From an uncultured Lachnospiraceae bacterium (GTDB lineage: Bacteria > Bacillota > Clostridia > Lachnospirales > Lachnospiraceae): 64,000 bases of DNA. Below, piece by piece: positions 8,688 through 17,188 of the stretch (positions within the stretch are counted from its first letter, which is position 1; each line of letters starts with the position of its first letter). The DNA is taken from the NCBI GenBank assembly GCA_910578845.1, contig CAJTSL010000002.1, positions 36,581 through 100,580 of the forward strand. The letters run 5' to 3'. The notes under the pieces are model-generated. The model was not told the origin of the DNA and ran no database searches. It worked only from the letters and a program-made list of their open reading frames with translations. The translations under genes and the position numbers were made by a program.

Positions 8688-10277
8688 ATGGTTCATATTT
8701 TGTGGATTATCTGGGTTGTCACTTATTTGCTTGGTGCTGTTTGGTTTGAGATCTATATCATGCATATGTTTCAACAGAACTCTTATAAGCCAAGGGAATA
8801 CAGGGAGTGGATGTGTGTAACAAGTAATATTGGGAGGCTGCTTGGCAAGATGCTTTATGCGTTAATATCTTTGCCGATTCTTGCGGTGGGCAATCGCGGA
8901 TGCCTTATAGCGGCGTGTCTGCTGAACTTAATGACAATTTGGGTCAATAAGCCACGGGCAGCGAAGAAACCGCTCGTATATACCGCTAGAGTAAAAAGGA
9001 TGCTTGTTTCAACAGGGATATTGTTCTTAATTGGCATTCTCGCATCGCTTTTGGCACAGGAAGCAGCAAGCAAGGCATGCAGCTTGATCTTGACAGTATT
9101 ATTCTTATTGATGCCATTCTTAGTGTTATTGGTGAATCATATGAACCATCCGATAGAAATGGGAATTGACAGGCATTATATAAACGATGCGGCAGCCATT
9201 TTGAAAGATATGCCCAATCTAACAGTGATTGGGGTTACCGGGAGCTATGGGAAGACGAGTGTAAAATATTTCTTAAGCAAGCTTCTTTCGGTGCAGTATA
9301 GCGTCTTGCATACACCGGGCAATTATAATACGACACTTGGTGTTGTCCGTACGGTCAGGGAGCAATTAAAGCCGTTCCATGAGATTTTTATATGTGAGAT
9401 GGGAGCAAGGCAGGTTGGGGATATCAAAGAAATCTGTGATTTGGTACATCCTGCATATGGCATCATTACTTCAATAGGGCCACAGCATTTACAGAGTTTC
9501 CATACGATTGAAAATGTGATTGGGACGAAGTTTGAGCTTGCCGATGCAGTCCCAAAGGAAGGTAAAGTTTTTCTCAATTATGATAATTCTTATATATATG
9601 AATATGCGCATAGAGGTAATGACAAGATAGCCGGCAAATCCGTCATTAGTTATGGAACGGGTGTAGAAGAGGCTGATTATCTTGCTTATGATATATCTGT
9701 ATCCAAGGATGGATCGGCATTTAAGATGAAGGATCAAGATGGCGTGGAATTTGTATTCCATACGCATCTGGTAGGCAATCATAACGTACAGAACATCGCA
9801 GGCGCTATAGCAGTAGCGAATACGCTTGGCATCCCGATGGAAAAATTGATTTTCCCGGTAAAACAGCTAGAGAGTGTTCCGCACAGGCTGCAATTAATCA
9901 GGCAGGGCAACAGGACTGTACTCGATGACAGTTATAATTCCAATAAGAACGGGTTTAAAGCAGCGTTGGATACGTTATCGATGTTTGATGATCTTCGGAT
10001 CTTAATGACGCCGGGGATGGTAGAGCTTGGTGAAAAGCAGTTTGATGAGAATAAAGAAATTGGGATTTATGCACATGATAAATGTGATTATGCGGTTTTG
10101 GTCGGTAAAGAACAGACCAAACCGATACAAATCGGGTTATTGGAAGCCGGATTTGCTAAGCAGCGAATGATTGTTGTCGATACATTACAGGAAGCATTCC
10201 AGATGGTCAATGCGATACCGGGAGAGAAACAGAAAATCGTCCTGATTGAAAATGATCTGCCGGATAATTATATGTAA
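8688..10277 (+). CDS. murF: Membrane-anchored Mur ligase, MurF type
   Basis: Mur ligases add amino acids to UDP-MurNAc-peptides; the MurF type adds D-Ala-D-Ala. The 529-residue protein has an unusual N-terminal part with about three or four hydrophobic segments (roughly residues 1-25, 55-85, 105-150) before the ligase core. The core has the ATP-binding loop GVTGSYGKTS near 180-190, a GNYNTTLG substrate motif, EMGARQVGDI, the His/Asn region VGNHNVQNIAGA near 365, and the C-terminal DDSYNSN motif near 412. A standard cytosolic MurF has no membrane segments. The Ddl gene follows at once, supporting the D-Ala-D-Ala assignment. The ribosome site (AAAGGA) is rather far, about 14 bases, from the ATG. 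Confidence 0.85.
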   Translation: MVHILWIIWVVTYLLGAVWFEIYIMHMFQQNSYKPREYREWMCVTSNIGRLLGKMLYALISLPILAVGNRGCLIAACLLNLMTIWVNKPRAAKKPLVYTARVKRMLVSTGILFLIGILASLLAQEAASKACSLILTVLFLLMPFLVLLVNHMNHPIEMGIDRHYINDAAAILKDMPNLTVIGVTGSYGKTSVKYFLSKLLSVQYSVLHTPGNYNTTLGVVRTVREQLKPFHEIFICEMGARQVGDIKEICDLVHPAYGIITSIGPQHLQSFHTIENVIGTKFELADAVPKEGKVFLNYDNSYIYEYAHRGNDKIAGKSVISYGTGVEEADYLAYDISVSKDGSAFKMKDQDGVEFVFHTHLVGNHNVQNIAGAIAVANTLGIPMEKLIFPVKQLESVPHRLQLIRQGNRTVLDDSYNSNKNGFKAALDTLSMFDDLRILMTPGMVELGEKQFDENKEIGIYAHDKCDYAVLVGKEQTKPIQIGLLEAGFAKQRMIVVDTLQEAFQMVNAIPGEKQKIVLIENDLPDNYM

Positions 10278-10294
10278 TAGTGGAGGTTATGACG

Positions 10295-11476
10295 ATGAAA
10301 ATTAAAGTTGGCGTTTTCTTTGGAGGGAAAAGTGTGGAGCATGAAGTTTCTGTCATTTCAGGAATTCAGGCATTGAAAGCTTTTGACCAAGAGAAATATG
10401 AGGCAATCCCCATTTATATTACCAAAGAAAATGAAATGTATACCGGAGAAGCGATCGGGGAAATCCAGAATTATAAGAACATCCCTGAACTATTGAAAAA
10501 GAGCATGAGGATTTTCTGTATCTGTGAGCAGGGAAAGATGAATTTGGTGCAGTATCCGGAGAAAAAGTTTGGGAATTCTGTAGTAGGGCATATTGACGTC
10601 GCGTTCCCTGTCGTGCACGGTGCGAATGTGGAGGACGGTTCATTGCAAGGGTTCCTTAGACATTATAACGTGCCTTTAGTAGGATGTGATGTAACGCCAG
10701 CGGCAGTTTCTATGGATAAGTATGTTATGAAAGCTGTCTTGAAAGATAATGACATTCCTATTTTGGACTGCGTTACTTTGCATGTCAAGGAGTATCAGGC
10801 GGATGCAGAAGCGGCATGCCATAAGGTAGAGAAGAAGATAGCATATCCGGTCATTGTCAAACCTGTCAATTTGGGCTCGAGTGTGGGCATTAAAATTGCA
10901 AAAGATAAGGAAGAATTGCAGGAAGCCTTGGAATATGCTTATGAATTTGGGCAAAAGGTTCTGGTTGAGAGGGCGATCATGAACCTGCGGGAAATTAACT
11001 GTGCGGTTTTGGGCGATTATGAAAGTGCACAGGCTTCTGAATGTGAGGAGCCAATTTCCAGTGATGAGATCTTAAGTTACGAAGATAAATATGTAGCGGG
11101 GAGCAAAGGCGCTTCCGAGGGAATGCGCACGGCAAAGAGAGAACTGCCGGCAAATTTGACCCCACAGCTCCGGGAAGAAATCCGGGAATTGGCAGTGAAG
11201 ACGTTCCAGACACTAGATTGCAATGGGGTATCCAGAATTGATTTTATGATAGATAAGGATACGGATAAAGTATATGTCAATGAAATCAATTCCATTCCCG
11301 GCTCATTAGCTTTTTATCTGTGGGAAGCTGTAGGCAAGCCATATGCGCAACTGTTGGACGATATGGTGAAGCTTGCATTGAAACGTGAGCGTGAGGAGAA
11401 TAACTTTATGACTTCTTTTGATAGTAATATTTTACAAAATGCGAACTTGACCGGGGCGAAAGGCATAAAGAAATAA
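10295..11476 (+). CDS. ddl: D-alanine--D-alanine ligase
   Basis: ATP-grasp enzyme joining two D-Ala for peptidoglycan. The product is 393 residues, with EHEVSVISG near the N-terminus, VHGANVEDGSLQGF, MDKYVMK, KPVNLGSSVGI, and the C-terminal metal/ATP motif VNEINSIPGS. The loop reads YEDKYVAG, keeping the Lys-Tyr pair typical of D-Ala-D-Ala rather than D-Ala-D-Lac specificity. I chose ATG 10295 (MKIKVGV) because GGAGG (10282-10286) is 8 bases upstream; a GTG at 10280 lies before the ribosome site. It follows murF by 17 bases and precedes a dipeptidase in the same direction. Confidence 0.95.
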   Translation: MKIKVGVFFGGKSVEHEVSVISGIQALKAFDQEKYEAIPIYITKENEMYTGEAIGEIQNYKNIPELLKKSMRIFCICEQGKMNLVQYPEKKFGNSVVGHIDVAFPVVHGANVEDGSLQGFLRHYNVPLVGCDVTPAAVSMDKYVMKAVLKDNDIPILDCVTLHVKEYQADAEAACHKVEKKIAYPVIVKPVNLGSSVGIKIAKDKEELQEALEYAYEFGQKVLVERAIMNLREINCAVLGDYESAQASECEEPISSDEILSYEDKYVAGSKGASEGMRTAKRELPANLTPQLREEIRELAVKTFQTLDCNGVSRIDFMIDKDTDKVYVNEINSIPGSLAFYLWEAVGKPYAQLLDDMVKLALKREREENNFMTSFDSNILQNANLTGAKGIKK

Positions 11477-11492
11477 GGAGAGGATGAGAAGT

Positions 11493-12671
11493 ATGGTCTT
11501 TGATGCCCACTCGGATATTTGGTCGGATGTTACGGTTAGGTCTTTACGGGGAGAAACGGATATTTTCCGGAAATATCACTACGAGAGGTTACGGAAGGGC
11601 AACGTGGAAGGTTCCGTTTTCGTGATGTGGATTGATCCGCCTTATGATAAAGAACCTGATAAAAGGCTTTTAGAAATTATGGAAGCTGTGAGGAAGGAAA
11701 TCTCAAATAGCCAGGATATTCTGAGAATTGTACATGATGTAGAAGAGATGCAAGAAGCAAGAAAGCAGAATATTTTCTATGCGTTCATCGGATGTGAAGG
11801 CATTTCAGGGATCGGAGAAGATATAGAACGGATTGATGAGCTTTTTGCATTTGGGGTAAGGCATATATCCCTTACATGGAATGAACAGAATGCATTTGCA
11901 GGCGGAGCCCGTGCAGATGTGGACAGCGGATTGACGGATCTTGGCTTAAAGGCGCTTAGGAAAATACAGCAGATGCCGATCTTACTTGATGTATCGCATT
12001 TGAATGACAAATCATTCTGGGATGTCATGAAGAATACTGGCGGGCCAGTCGTGGCAACCCATTCTAACAGCCGTAGGCTCTGTAATGTGCCTAGGAACCT
12101 GACTGATGAAATGATAAAAGAACTGGCAAAGACAGGCGGCATGATTGGCGTGAACGCTTATCCGGACTTTATTGCCTCAGACCGGAAGGAACGGAATGTA
12201 GATATGCTGGTGGAACATATCGGGCATATCGCGGACATAGTAGGAATAGAACATGTTGGTTTTGGCTTTGATTTCTGCGAATTCCTGGAAGAGGAGGCGT
12301 CGGCATCTTGTAGCATGGAAAAGGATATGTTGGCATCTTGTAGCATGGAAAAGGATATATTGGCATCATGTAACATGGAAAAGGATATATTGGCATCATG
12401 TAACATGGAAAAGGAATCGTTGGCATCTTGTAGCATCGAAAAGGAATCGTTTGTATCACATAGCATAGAAGAGGAGCCAGGTACGGACGTAAGCAGGACA
12501 CAGTCTATAGGATCAGTAGGAATATGTGGCTTACGGGATGCTGCCGAAATCCCTAATGTGTTGCGGGCGATGCGCCAAGCTGGGTTTAGCCAGGATGATA
12601 TTAGAAAAGTATCGTATGAGAACTGGCATAAAACGATACAAAAAATCATGCGGAAAAATGAAAAGATTTAG
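11493..12671 (+). CDS. M19 (renal-dipeptidase family) dipeptidase with repeat insertion
   Basis: Zinc dipeptidase; M19 enzymes hydrolyse L-X and often L-D or D-D dipeptides. Metal-site motifs are present: FDAHSD (3-8), GCEGISG near 107, DVSHLND near 168, ATHSNSR near 189. After GFGFDFCEF (near 255-265) a normal family member goes almost directly to the segment here read as GLRDAAEIPNVL. In this protein about 75 extra residues intervene, mostly a decapeptide repeated about six times (consensus ASCSMEKDIL). The core is otherwise complete. ATG 11493 has GGAGAGG 9 bases upstream; ATG 11484 is also possible. Its position after ddl suggests wall-peptide turnover, which is inference. Confidence 0.85.
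   Translation: MVFDAHSDIWSDVTVRSLRGETDIFRKYHYERLRKGNVEGSVFVMWIDPPYDKEPDKRLLEIMEAVRKEISNSQDILRIVHDVEEMQEARKQNIFYAFIGCEGISGIGEDIERIDELFAFGVRHISLTWNEQNAFAGGARADVDSGLTDLGLKALRKIQQMPILLDVSHLNDKSFWDVMKNTGGPVVATHSNSRRLCNVPRNLTDEMIKELAKTGGMIGVNAYPDFIASDRKERNVDMLVEHIGHIADIVGIEHVGFGFDFCEFLEEEASASCSMEKDMLASCSMEKDILASCNMEKDILASCNMEKESLASCSIEKESFVSHSIEEEPGTDVSRTQSIGSVGICGLRDAAEIPNVLRAMRQAGFSQDDIRKVSYENWHKTIQKIMRKNEKI
12301..12480 (+). repeat. In-frame 30-bp tandem repeat (six units) inside the dipeptidase gene
   Basis: Units start at 12301, 12331, 12361, 12391, 12421 and 12451; the last is degenerate. Each 30-bp unit encodes ten residues, such as ASCSMEKDML. Neighbouring units differ at only a few positions (for example TCTTGTAGC versus TCATGTAAC), so the array looks recently expanded. 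The unit length is a multiple of three and copy-number changes keep the frame. Confidence 0.95.
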
Positions 12672-12700
12672 GTATAAACTCCCACCATTTACAGATACTA
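12672..12700 (+). promoter_or_regulatory. Possible sigma-G-type promoter of spoVT
   Basis: GTATA (12672-12676), 17 bases, GATACTA (12694-12700) resembles the Bacillus sigma-G pattern (gnATA, 17-18, CATnnTA) with one mismatch in the -10. spoVT is sigma-G-dependent in Bacillus. Expected start is near 12707, 39 bases before the gene. Confidence 0.4.
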
Positions 12701-12745
12701 GTAGCACGTTTATATAAAATACTATAAGAGTAAATGGAGGTTTTG

Positions 12746-13297
12746 ATGAATATGAAAGCAACAGGAATTGTTAGAAGAATAGATGACCTTGGACGTATTG
12801 TAATTCCCAAAGAGATCCGCAGGACTTTGCGGATCCGGGAAGCGGATCCATTAGAAATTTATACGGACAGGGAAGGCGAAATCATACTGAAAAAATATTC
12901 TCCAATTGGAGAAATGGGTACTTTTGCCAAACAGTACGCAGAAAGCATGGCGCAGGTATCGGGACATATTGCAATGATAGCTGACAGAGACCAGTTCATT
13001 GCGGTTTCCGGTGGGATGAAGAATGTACTTGGCAAATCAATCAGCAGGGATTTAGAAGAGAAAATCAATAACAGAGAGAGCGTAGTAGCGACAAAGGGCG
13101 ATAGGAATTTTATCCCGGTCTGCCACGAGGCGGGTGAAGACTATCACCATGAAGCGATTAGCCCAATTATATGTGAAGGAGATGTTATTGGCGCCGTGAT
13201 TTTGCTAGAGATGGACAATAAGTCAAAGATGGGAGAGGTGGAGCAGAAGCTGATACAGTCTGCCGCCGGTTTTCTGGGAAGACAAATGGAACAGTAA
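12746..13297 (+). CDS. spoVT: Stage V sporulation protein T, AbrB-type regulator
   Basis: Forespore transcription factor that tunes sigma-G genes. The 183-residue product has an N-terminal SpoVT/AbrB DNA-binding domain (KATGIVRRIDDLGRIVIPKE, then RRTLRIREADPLEIY) and a C-terminal GAF-like domain (about 60-183) that in SpoVT forms the tetramer. Length matches the family. GGAGG at 12736-12740 favours ATG 12746; ATG 12752 gives the exact SpoVT N-terminus. An ATG at 12734 lies before the ribosome site and is rejected. Confidence 0.95.
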   Translation: MNMKATGIVRRIDDLGRIVIPKEIRRTLRIREADPLEIYTDREGEIILKKYSPIGEMGTFAKQYAESMAQVSGHIAMIADRDQFIAVSGGMKNVLGKSISRDLEEKINNRESVVATKGDRNFIPVCHEAGEDYHHEAISPIICEGDVIGAVILLEMDNKSKMGEVEQKLIQSAAGFLGRQMEQ

Positions 13298-13328
13298 TCA
13301 AAGTGATAATAGAATAAGATAGAGATAG

Positions 13329-13374
13329 AACTTCTAAGATGGCGTCATGTGTCATCTTAGAAGTTACAGATTTT
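13329..13374. terminator. Bidirectional terminator between spoVT and the C39-like gene
   Basis: A perfect 13-bp stem (13329-13341 with 13353-13365) encloses an 11-base loop between two convergent genes. A short T run follows at 13371-13374. On the minus side the sequence is only moderately T-rich, so termination there is less sure. Confidence 0.75.
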
Positions 13375-13393
13375 GTCAGTGTATAATCTGGCA

Positions 13394-14035
13394 TTAAATA
13401 AAATAATCAATGGTATCTTCCGGGAGAAGGCGGGTGGTCTTGTTGAAGACGATAACTGCCTCTCTGATGTCATAGGGCCCCATTTCATAGAAGCCTTCGC
13501 CGGTACGGTTCAGGCGTTCGATTGAGACAAGGCGGTTGGCTCGTTTTGGCTGGTCATTGATGAAGGTGATGCCAGGTTCATGATATTCTTCGCTCAATTC
13601 AGGGTCGCTTTCCTCTTCATAATAAGGATCGAAGAGGTAGAGGCTGTCATTTTCAATACCTGTCAGCAATACATAGTGTCCTACTTCCAAAAATAAACGT
13701 ATGACAACAACACCGCCCTGCTGAAGGGCGCATATGATTTTGCTCGTTTGATTAATATGTACATCTTTGCCGGATAGAAACTCGCAGGAGATGGGGAAGT
13801 TTTTTATAGAGCCGAATTGGTTGAGCCAATTGGCAAGGAACATCATGGCTGACGCGGAGGTGCCGCGTTTGCCGACTTCACCGGCTTCGTTATAGGAATC
13901 TAAGCAATAGAGCATAATATATTTAATAATGTCAGGATAGATTTCTTCTCTTTCGAAAAGATAGCGGACAGCATTGGTAAGAGCGACTGGCCCACAGTCA
14001 TATTCGCTGGATTGGTAATTGAGTAAATTTTTCAT
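13394..14035 (-). CDS. C39-like cysteine peptidase domain protein
   Basis: A 213-residue protein with a papain/C39-like catalytic pattern: YDCGPVALTNAV (Cys14) near the N-terminus, GHYVLLTG with the candidate His near 132, and LFDPYY with the candidate Asp near 148. It has no signal peptide or membrane segment and no attached ABC transporter, so it is not a classical bacteriocin exporter. Its target is unknown. It has its own promoter divergent from the peptide-uptake operon, which hints at a link to peptide handling, but this is inference. The ribosome site before its ATG is poor. Confidence 0.7.
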   Translation of the reverse strand: MKNLLNYQSSEYDCGPVALTNAVRYLFEREEIYPDIIKYIMLYCLDSYNEAGEVGKRGTSASAMMFLANWLNQFGSIKNFPISCEFLSGKDVHINQTSKIICALQQGGVVVIRLFLEVGHYVLLTGIENDSLYLFDPYYEEESDPELSEEYHEPGITFINDQPKRANRLVSIERLNRTGEGFYEMGPYDIREAVIVFNKTTRLLPEDTIDYFI

Positions 14036-14112
14036 GATTCATTCCAAGCCCTTTCTATAACATATGCAGGGTGAGAGAAGAGAAACTCTTCATTGGCACT
14101 AAAAGTAATCGT

Positions 14113-14141
14113 AATATACAACGTCTTGCTTTTTTTGTCAA
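14113..14141 (-). promoter_or_regulatory. Sigma-A promoter of the C39-like gene
   Basis: Read on the minus strand: TTGACA (14141-14136), 17-base spacer, TATATT (14118-14113). It lies back to back with the promoter of the peptide operon; the two -35 boxes are only about 26 bases apart. Confidence 0.65.
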
Positions 14142-14166
14142 GGAGAGAAATTTTTACCAAAAAATA

Positions 14167-14195
14167 TTGACAATGGTAGTATGTGGAAATATAAT
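14167..14195 (+). promoter_or_regulatory. Consensus sigma-A promoter of the peptide-uptake operon
   Basis: TTGACA (14167-14172), 17 bases, TATAAT (14190-14195): a perfect consensus. Expected start is near 14202, about 42 bases before the binding-protein gene. Confidence 0.85.
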
Positions 14196-14243
14196 TTAAC
14201 ACAGTTCCTAGCTGGATAGTAGGAAATATGAGGAGGAGTGAAG

Positions 14244-15902
14244 ATGAAAGAATTATATAAGAAAGGCCTTTGTTTTGCACTGGCATTATCACTATTGCTG
14301 GTGACCGCAGGGTGTGGCTCGTCCGAGGGGCAAACCGGCACGCCGGACGGGCAGGGACAGGATAGTGTGCCCGTAAATGAAAGTGCGAATACAGACGAGA
14401 ACATTGTAAATATTGGAATCACTGATTCTCTGGGCGGATTGAATCCTTTTACAAACGACCAGACATGGATTAATAAGTATGCGGTGGATTTGGAGTTCCT
14501 TCCGCTTTTAGAGCTTGATGGAGACCTGAACTTCCAGCCAATGTTAGCGGATTCCATTACGACTGAGGATAATATCAATTTTATTGTCCATATTGATGAA
14601 AATGCAACCTGGTCAGACGGGACGCCGGTAACAGCGGCAGACGTCGAATTCACATTTTGCCGTCTGGCAAGTCCGGTTATTGCCAATACAACATTGATGC
14701 TCTATGCATTCGAGGGAACTGACGATAACGGATTTGTGACGGAAGGCGCCGACAGCGTAGAAGGCATTACCATTTTGGACGAGAAGACAGTCCAGTTTAC
14801 GACAAAATATCCGCTTGCACTGACCTCATTTGAAAATACTTATGCCCTATATTTCCATACGCTGCCGAAACATGTATTAGAGAAATATAGTGATGAGGAA
14901 CTGATGACACTAGATTGGTTTAATCACCCGGATGTGATCAGCGGCCCTTATATGGTGACAGATTATGATGTTGACCACTATATTTCCTATGTGGCAAATG
15001 AAGGCTATTGGAAGGGCGCGCCTAATATTGAAAAGTTAAATTTCAGGATTATAGATTCTAGCCAGATTTATGCAGGATTACAGTCGGGAGAGATTGACGT
15101 GACGCATCATACCATGACGGCGATCCCTCAGGAAGATTATGAAAATATTGAGGCTCTTGAGAATATTAACGTTGTATACGGTTCACCGATAACGAACCAG
15201 TCTGTTTTCATCCAGACGGCGAATATTCCGGATAAAAGAGTACGGCAGGCGCTTTTATATGCCATCGATAGGAATCAGATTTTAGAGCAATTAATGAAAG
15301 GGCATGGAGAAATTGTAGACGGTTTCCTATCTTCGGCAGGGCCTTTTTATGACGAGACAATTGTGCCTACTCCATATGATGCTGAAAAGGCGAAAGCGTT
15401 ATTGGCAGAGGCAGGTTGGGATGGTTCCCAGACGTTGCGCTTTTTCGTAAATTCTGGTGATGGCGCTTTTGTGAACGCTGCACAGATTATGGTAGCACAG
15501 TGGGCGGCGGTAGGCATCAAAGCCGAGATCCAGACGGTTGACCTTGCAACATTGATGACGACCGCAGGTACGATGGATTATGATCTCTTTGCGGTGCAGT
15601 ATACGTATGCGCCAGTGGATCCATATCCGGATATTGCATGGCTTCTTGGCGGGGAAGGAAGCTGGACGGGATATAGCAATGAAGAAATCAATGAGGCATT
15701 GGCTGCTTCCCAGACGGCTGCAAGCACTGATGAGATTAAGGAGCTTTATTCTATAGTCGATCGGAAAGTACAAGAGGACGTACCGATGTTTTCCGCTTAT
15801 ATCATCAGCGGGCAGGGCGCTGTCAATAAACGGCTGACAGGAGTGAATGCGAATGTTTATGGGTTCTTTGCCAATGTACACGAATGGGACATTGTAGAGT
15901 AG
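14244..15902 (+). CDS. Oligopeptide/dipeptide ABC transporter binding lipoprotein
   Basis: Extracellular substrate-binding protein of solute-binding family 5. The signal peptide ends in a lipobox, LLVTAGC, with the lipid-anchored Cys near residue 22, followed by a Gly/Ser/Asp linker. Family features include FTNDQTWINKY, WSDGTPVTAADVEFTF near 120-135 and DKRVRQALLYAIDRNQI near 330. Total 552 residues. ATG 14244 is chosen because AGGAGG (14231-14236) is 7 bases upstream. It heads an operon with two ATPases, two permeases and an M20 amidohydrolase; a hairpin after it may lower downstream expression relative to this abundant component. Ligand not predictable. Confidence 0.93.
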   Translation: MKELYKKGLCFALALSLLLVTAGCGSSEGQTGTPDGQGQDSVPVNESANTDENIVNIGITDSLGGLNPFTNDQTWINKYAVDLEFLPLLELDGDLNFQPMLADSITTEDNINFIVHIDENATWSDGTPVTAADVEFTFCRLASPVIANTTLMLYAFEGTDDNGFVTEGADSVEGITILDEKTVQFTTKYPLALTSFENTYALYFHTLPKHVLEKYSDEELMTLDWFNHPDVISGPYMVTDYDVDHYISYVANEGYWKGAPNIEKLNFRIIDSSQIYAGLQSGEIDVTHHTMTAIPQEDYENIEALENINVVYGSPITNQSVFIQTANIPDKRVRQALLYAIDRNQILEQLMKGHGEIVDGFLSSAGPFYDETIVPTPYDAEKAKALLAEAGWDGSQTLRFFVNSGDGAFVNAAQIMVAQWAAVGIKAEIQTVDLATLMTTAGTMDYDLFAVQYTYAPVDPYPDIAWLLGGEGSWTGYSNEEINEALAASQTAASTDEIKELYSIVDRKVQEDVPMFSAYIISGQGAVNKRLTGVNANVYGFFANVHEWDIVE

Positions 15903-15967
15903 AGCTTGTAGAGAGCGTTATATCTTGCAGCATGGAGATATTAATGATAATATAAACGATAAGTGAA

Positions 15968-16005
15968 ATGCCACAGATGGTATCAAGCCGTCTGTGGTAT
16001 TTGTT
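15968..16005 (+). terminator. Intercistronic terminator-like hairpin
   Basis: A 13-bp stem with two G-T pairs (15968-15980 with 15988-16000), 7-base loop, then TTGTT. The weak T tract suggests partial termination or 3'-end protection of the binding-protein message rather than a full stop, since the ATPase and permease genes follow. Confidence 0.55.
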
Positions 16006-16040
16006 GCCATAGCGTATCATGCATATAATGGAGAAGAAAT

Positions 16041-17012
16041 ATGTCACATTTATTGGAAGTGGATGGACTTACAACAACTTTTCAGAGCGATTTTGGGACA
16101 AATATCAGCGTAGACCATATTCATTTTCATGTGGATAAAGGGGAGACTGTCTGCATTGTAGGAGAGTCCGGCTGTGGGAAAAGCGTGACATCCCTTTCTA
16201 TCATGGGATTATTAGCAAGAGATGGAAAGGTGACGGATGGAACAGTTCAGTTTGATGGAATGAATCTGTTTGCCATGACGGAGAAAGAATTAGATGCAGT
16301 CAGAGGAAACCAGATCACGATGATTTTCCAAGATCCGCTCACCTCCCTGAATCCTGTTTTTACAATAGGAAGCCAGATTACGGAGAGCATCAGGACACAT
16401 ATGGGCCTTTCTAAAGAGGAAGCTGTAAAAAGAGCAGAAACGCTTCTTCAAAGAGTCGGTATGCCGGATGCGAAACGGTCAATGAAAAAATACCCACATA
16501 CGCTTTCAGGCGGCATGCGGCAAAGAGCTATGATTGCCATGGCGCTTTCGTGCAATCCGAAACTATTAATCGCGGATGAACCGACAACAGCACTTGATGT
16601 TACGATACAGGCGCAAATCATGAAGCTTTTAAGAGAATTGCAACAGGAAAACGGAATGTCTATTATCTTGATCACACATGATATTGGACTGGTTGCGCGT
16701 ATGGCAGACAGAGTACTGATCATGTATGCAGGACAACTGATCGAGGAAGCCCCTGTCAAGGAATTGTTCCGAAACCCAAAACATCCTTATACGCAGGCTT
16801 TGCTTGCTTCCGTGCCGACCATAAGAGATGATATTGACCGAAAACTGGTATCTATTCCGGGTATTGTGCCAGAGAATTATGATGATATAGTAGGATGCCG
16901 GTTTGCCAAACGCTGTCAACATTATAGAGCAGAGTGCGATAGAAGACAAGAAGACTATGAGTTTGCGCCCGGACATACGGCGAAATGTATACGACAAAAA
17001 GTTGGGTTCTAG
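16041..17012 (+). CDS. Peptide ABC transporter ATPase (OppD/DppD type)
   Basis: First ATPase of the peptide importer. 323 residues with Walker A GESGCGKS near 41-48, Q-loop FQDPLTSLNP, signature LSGGMRQR near 155 and Walker B LLIADEPTTALD near 175. The C-terminal oligo/dipeptide transporter extension has the Cys-rich RCxxAxxxC-type motif (GCRFAKRCQHYRAEC). This pairs with the OppF-type protein encoded downstream. The stop is followed after 11 bases by a minisatellite that fills most of the gap to the next gene. Confidence 0.94.
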   Translation: MSHLLEVDGLTTTFQSDFGTNISVDHIHFHVDKGETVCIVGESGCGKSVTSLSIMGLLARDGKVTDGTVQFDGMNLFAMTEKELDAVRGNQITMIFQDPLTSLNPVFTIGSQITESIRTHMGLSKEEAVKRAETLLQRVGMPDAKRSMKKYPHTLSGGMRQRAMIAMALSCNPKLLIADEPTTALDVTIQAQIMKLLRELQQENGMSIILITHDIGLVARMADRVLIMYAGQLIEEAPVKELFRNPKHPYTQALLASVPTIRDDIDRKLVSIPGIVPENYDDIVGCRFAKRCQHYRAECDRRQEDYEFAPGHTAKCIRQKVGF

Positions 17013-17023
17013 GATGGTATGTT

Positions 17024-17170
17024 AGAAAGCGAAGCAGTCTGGAAGAAAGCAGAACAGTCTGACAGAACGCGAAAAAGTCTGGAAGAAAGCAAAACAGTCT
17101 GACAGAAAGCAAAGCAGTCTGGAAGAAAGCAGAACAGTCTGACAGAACGCAAAGCAGTTTGATAGAAAGG
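17024..17170 (+). repeat. 20-bp minisatellite, seven units, between the two ATPase genes
   Basis: Units begin at 17024, 17044, 17064, 17084, 17104, 17124 and 17144, with a partial eighth at 17164-17170. The core is AGAAAGC..A.CAGTCTG. Units alternate in their end (GGA versus GAC), so the real period of duplication may be 40 bp. The coding strand is strongly purine-rich. The array occupies nearly all of the 176-base gap. It contains no conserved ORF on the plus strand. Confidence 0.97.
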
Positions 17171-17188
17171 CATAGAGGTTAGCGTATA

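Noticed and set aside
17024..17170. CRISPR-like array
   Set aside because: Units are contiguous with no unique spacers and are not of CRISPR length; no cas genes are present. The same applies to the 12301-12480 and 18222-18398 arrays.
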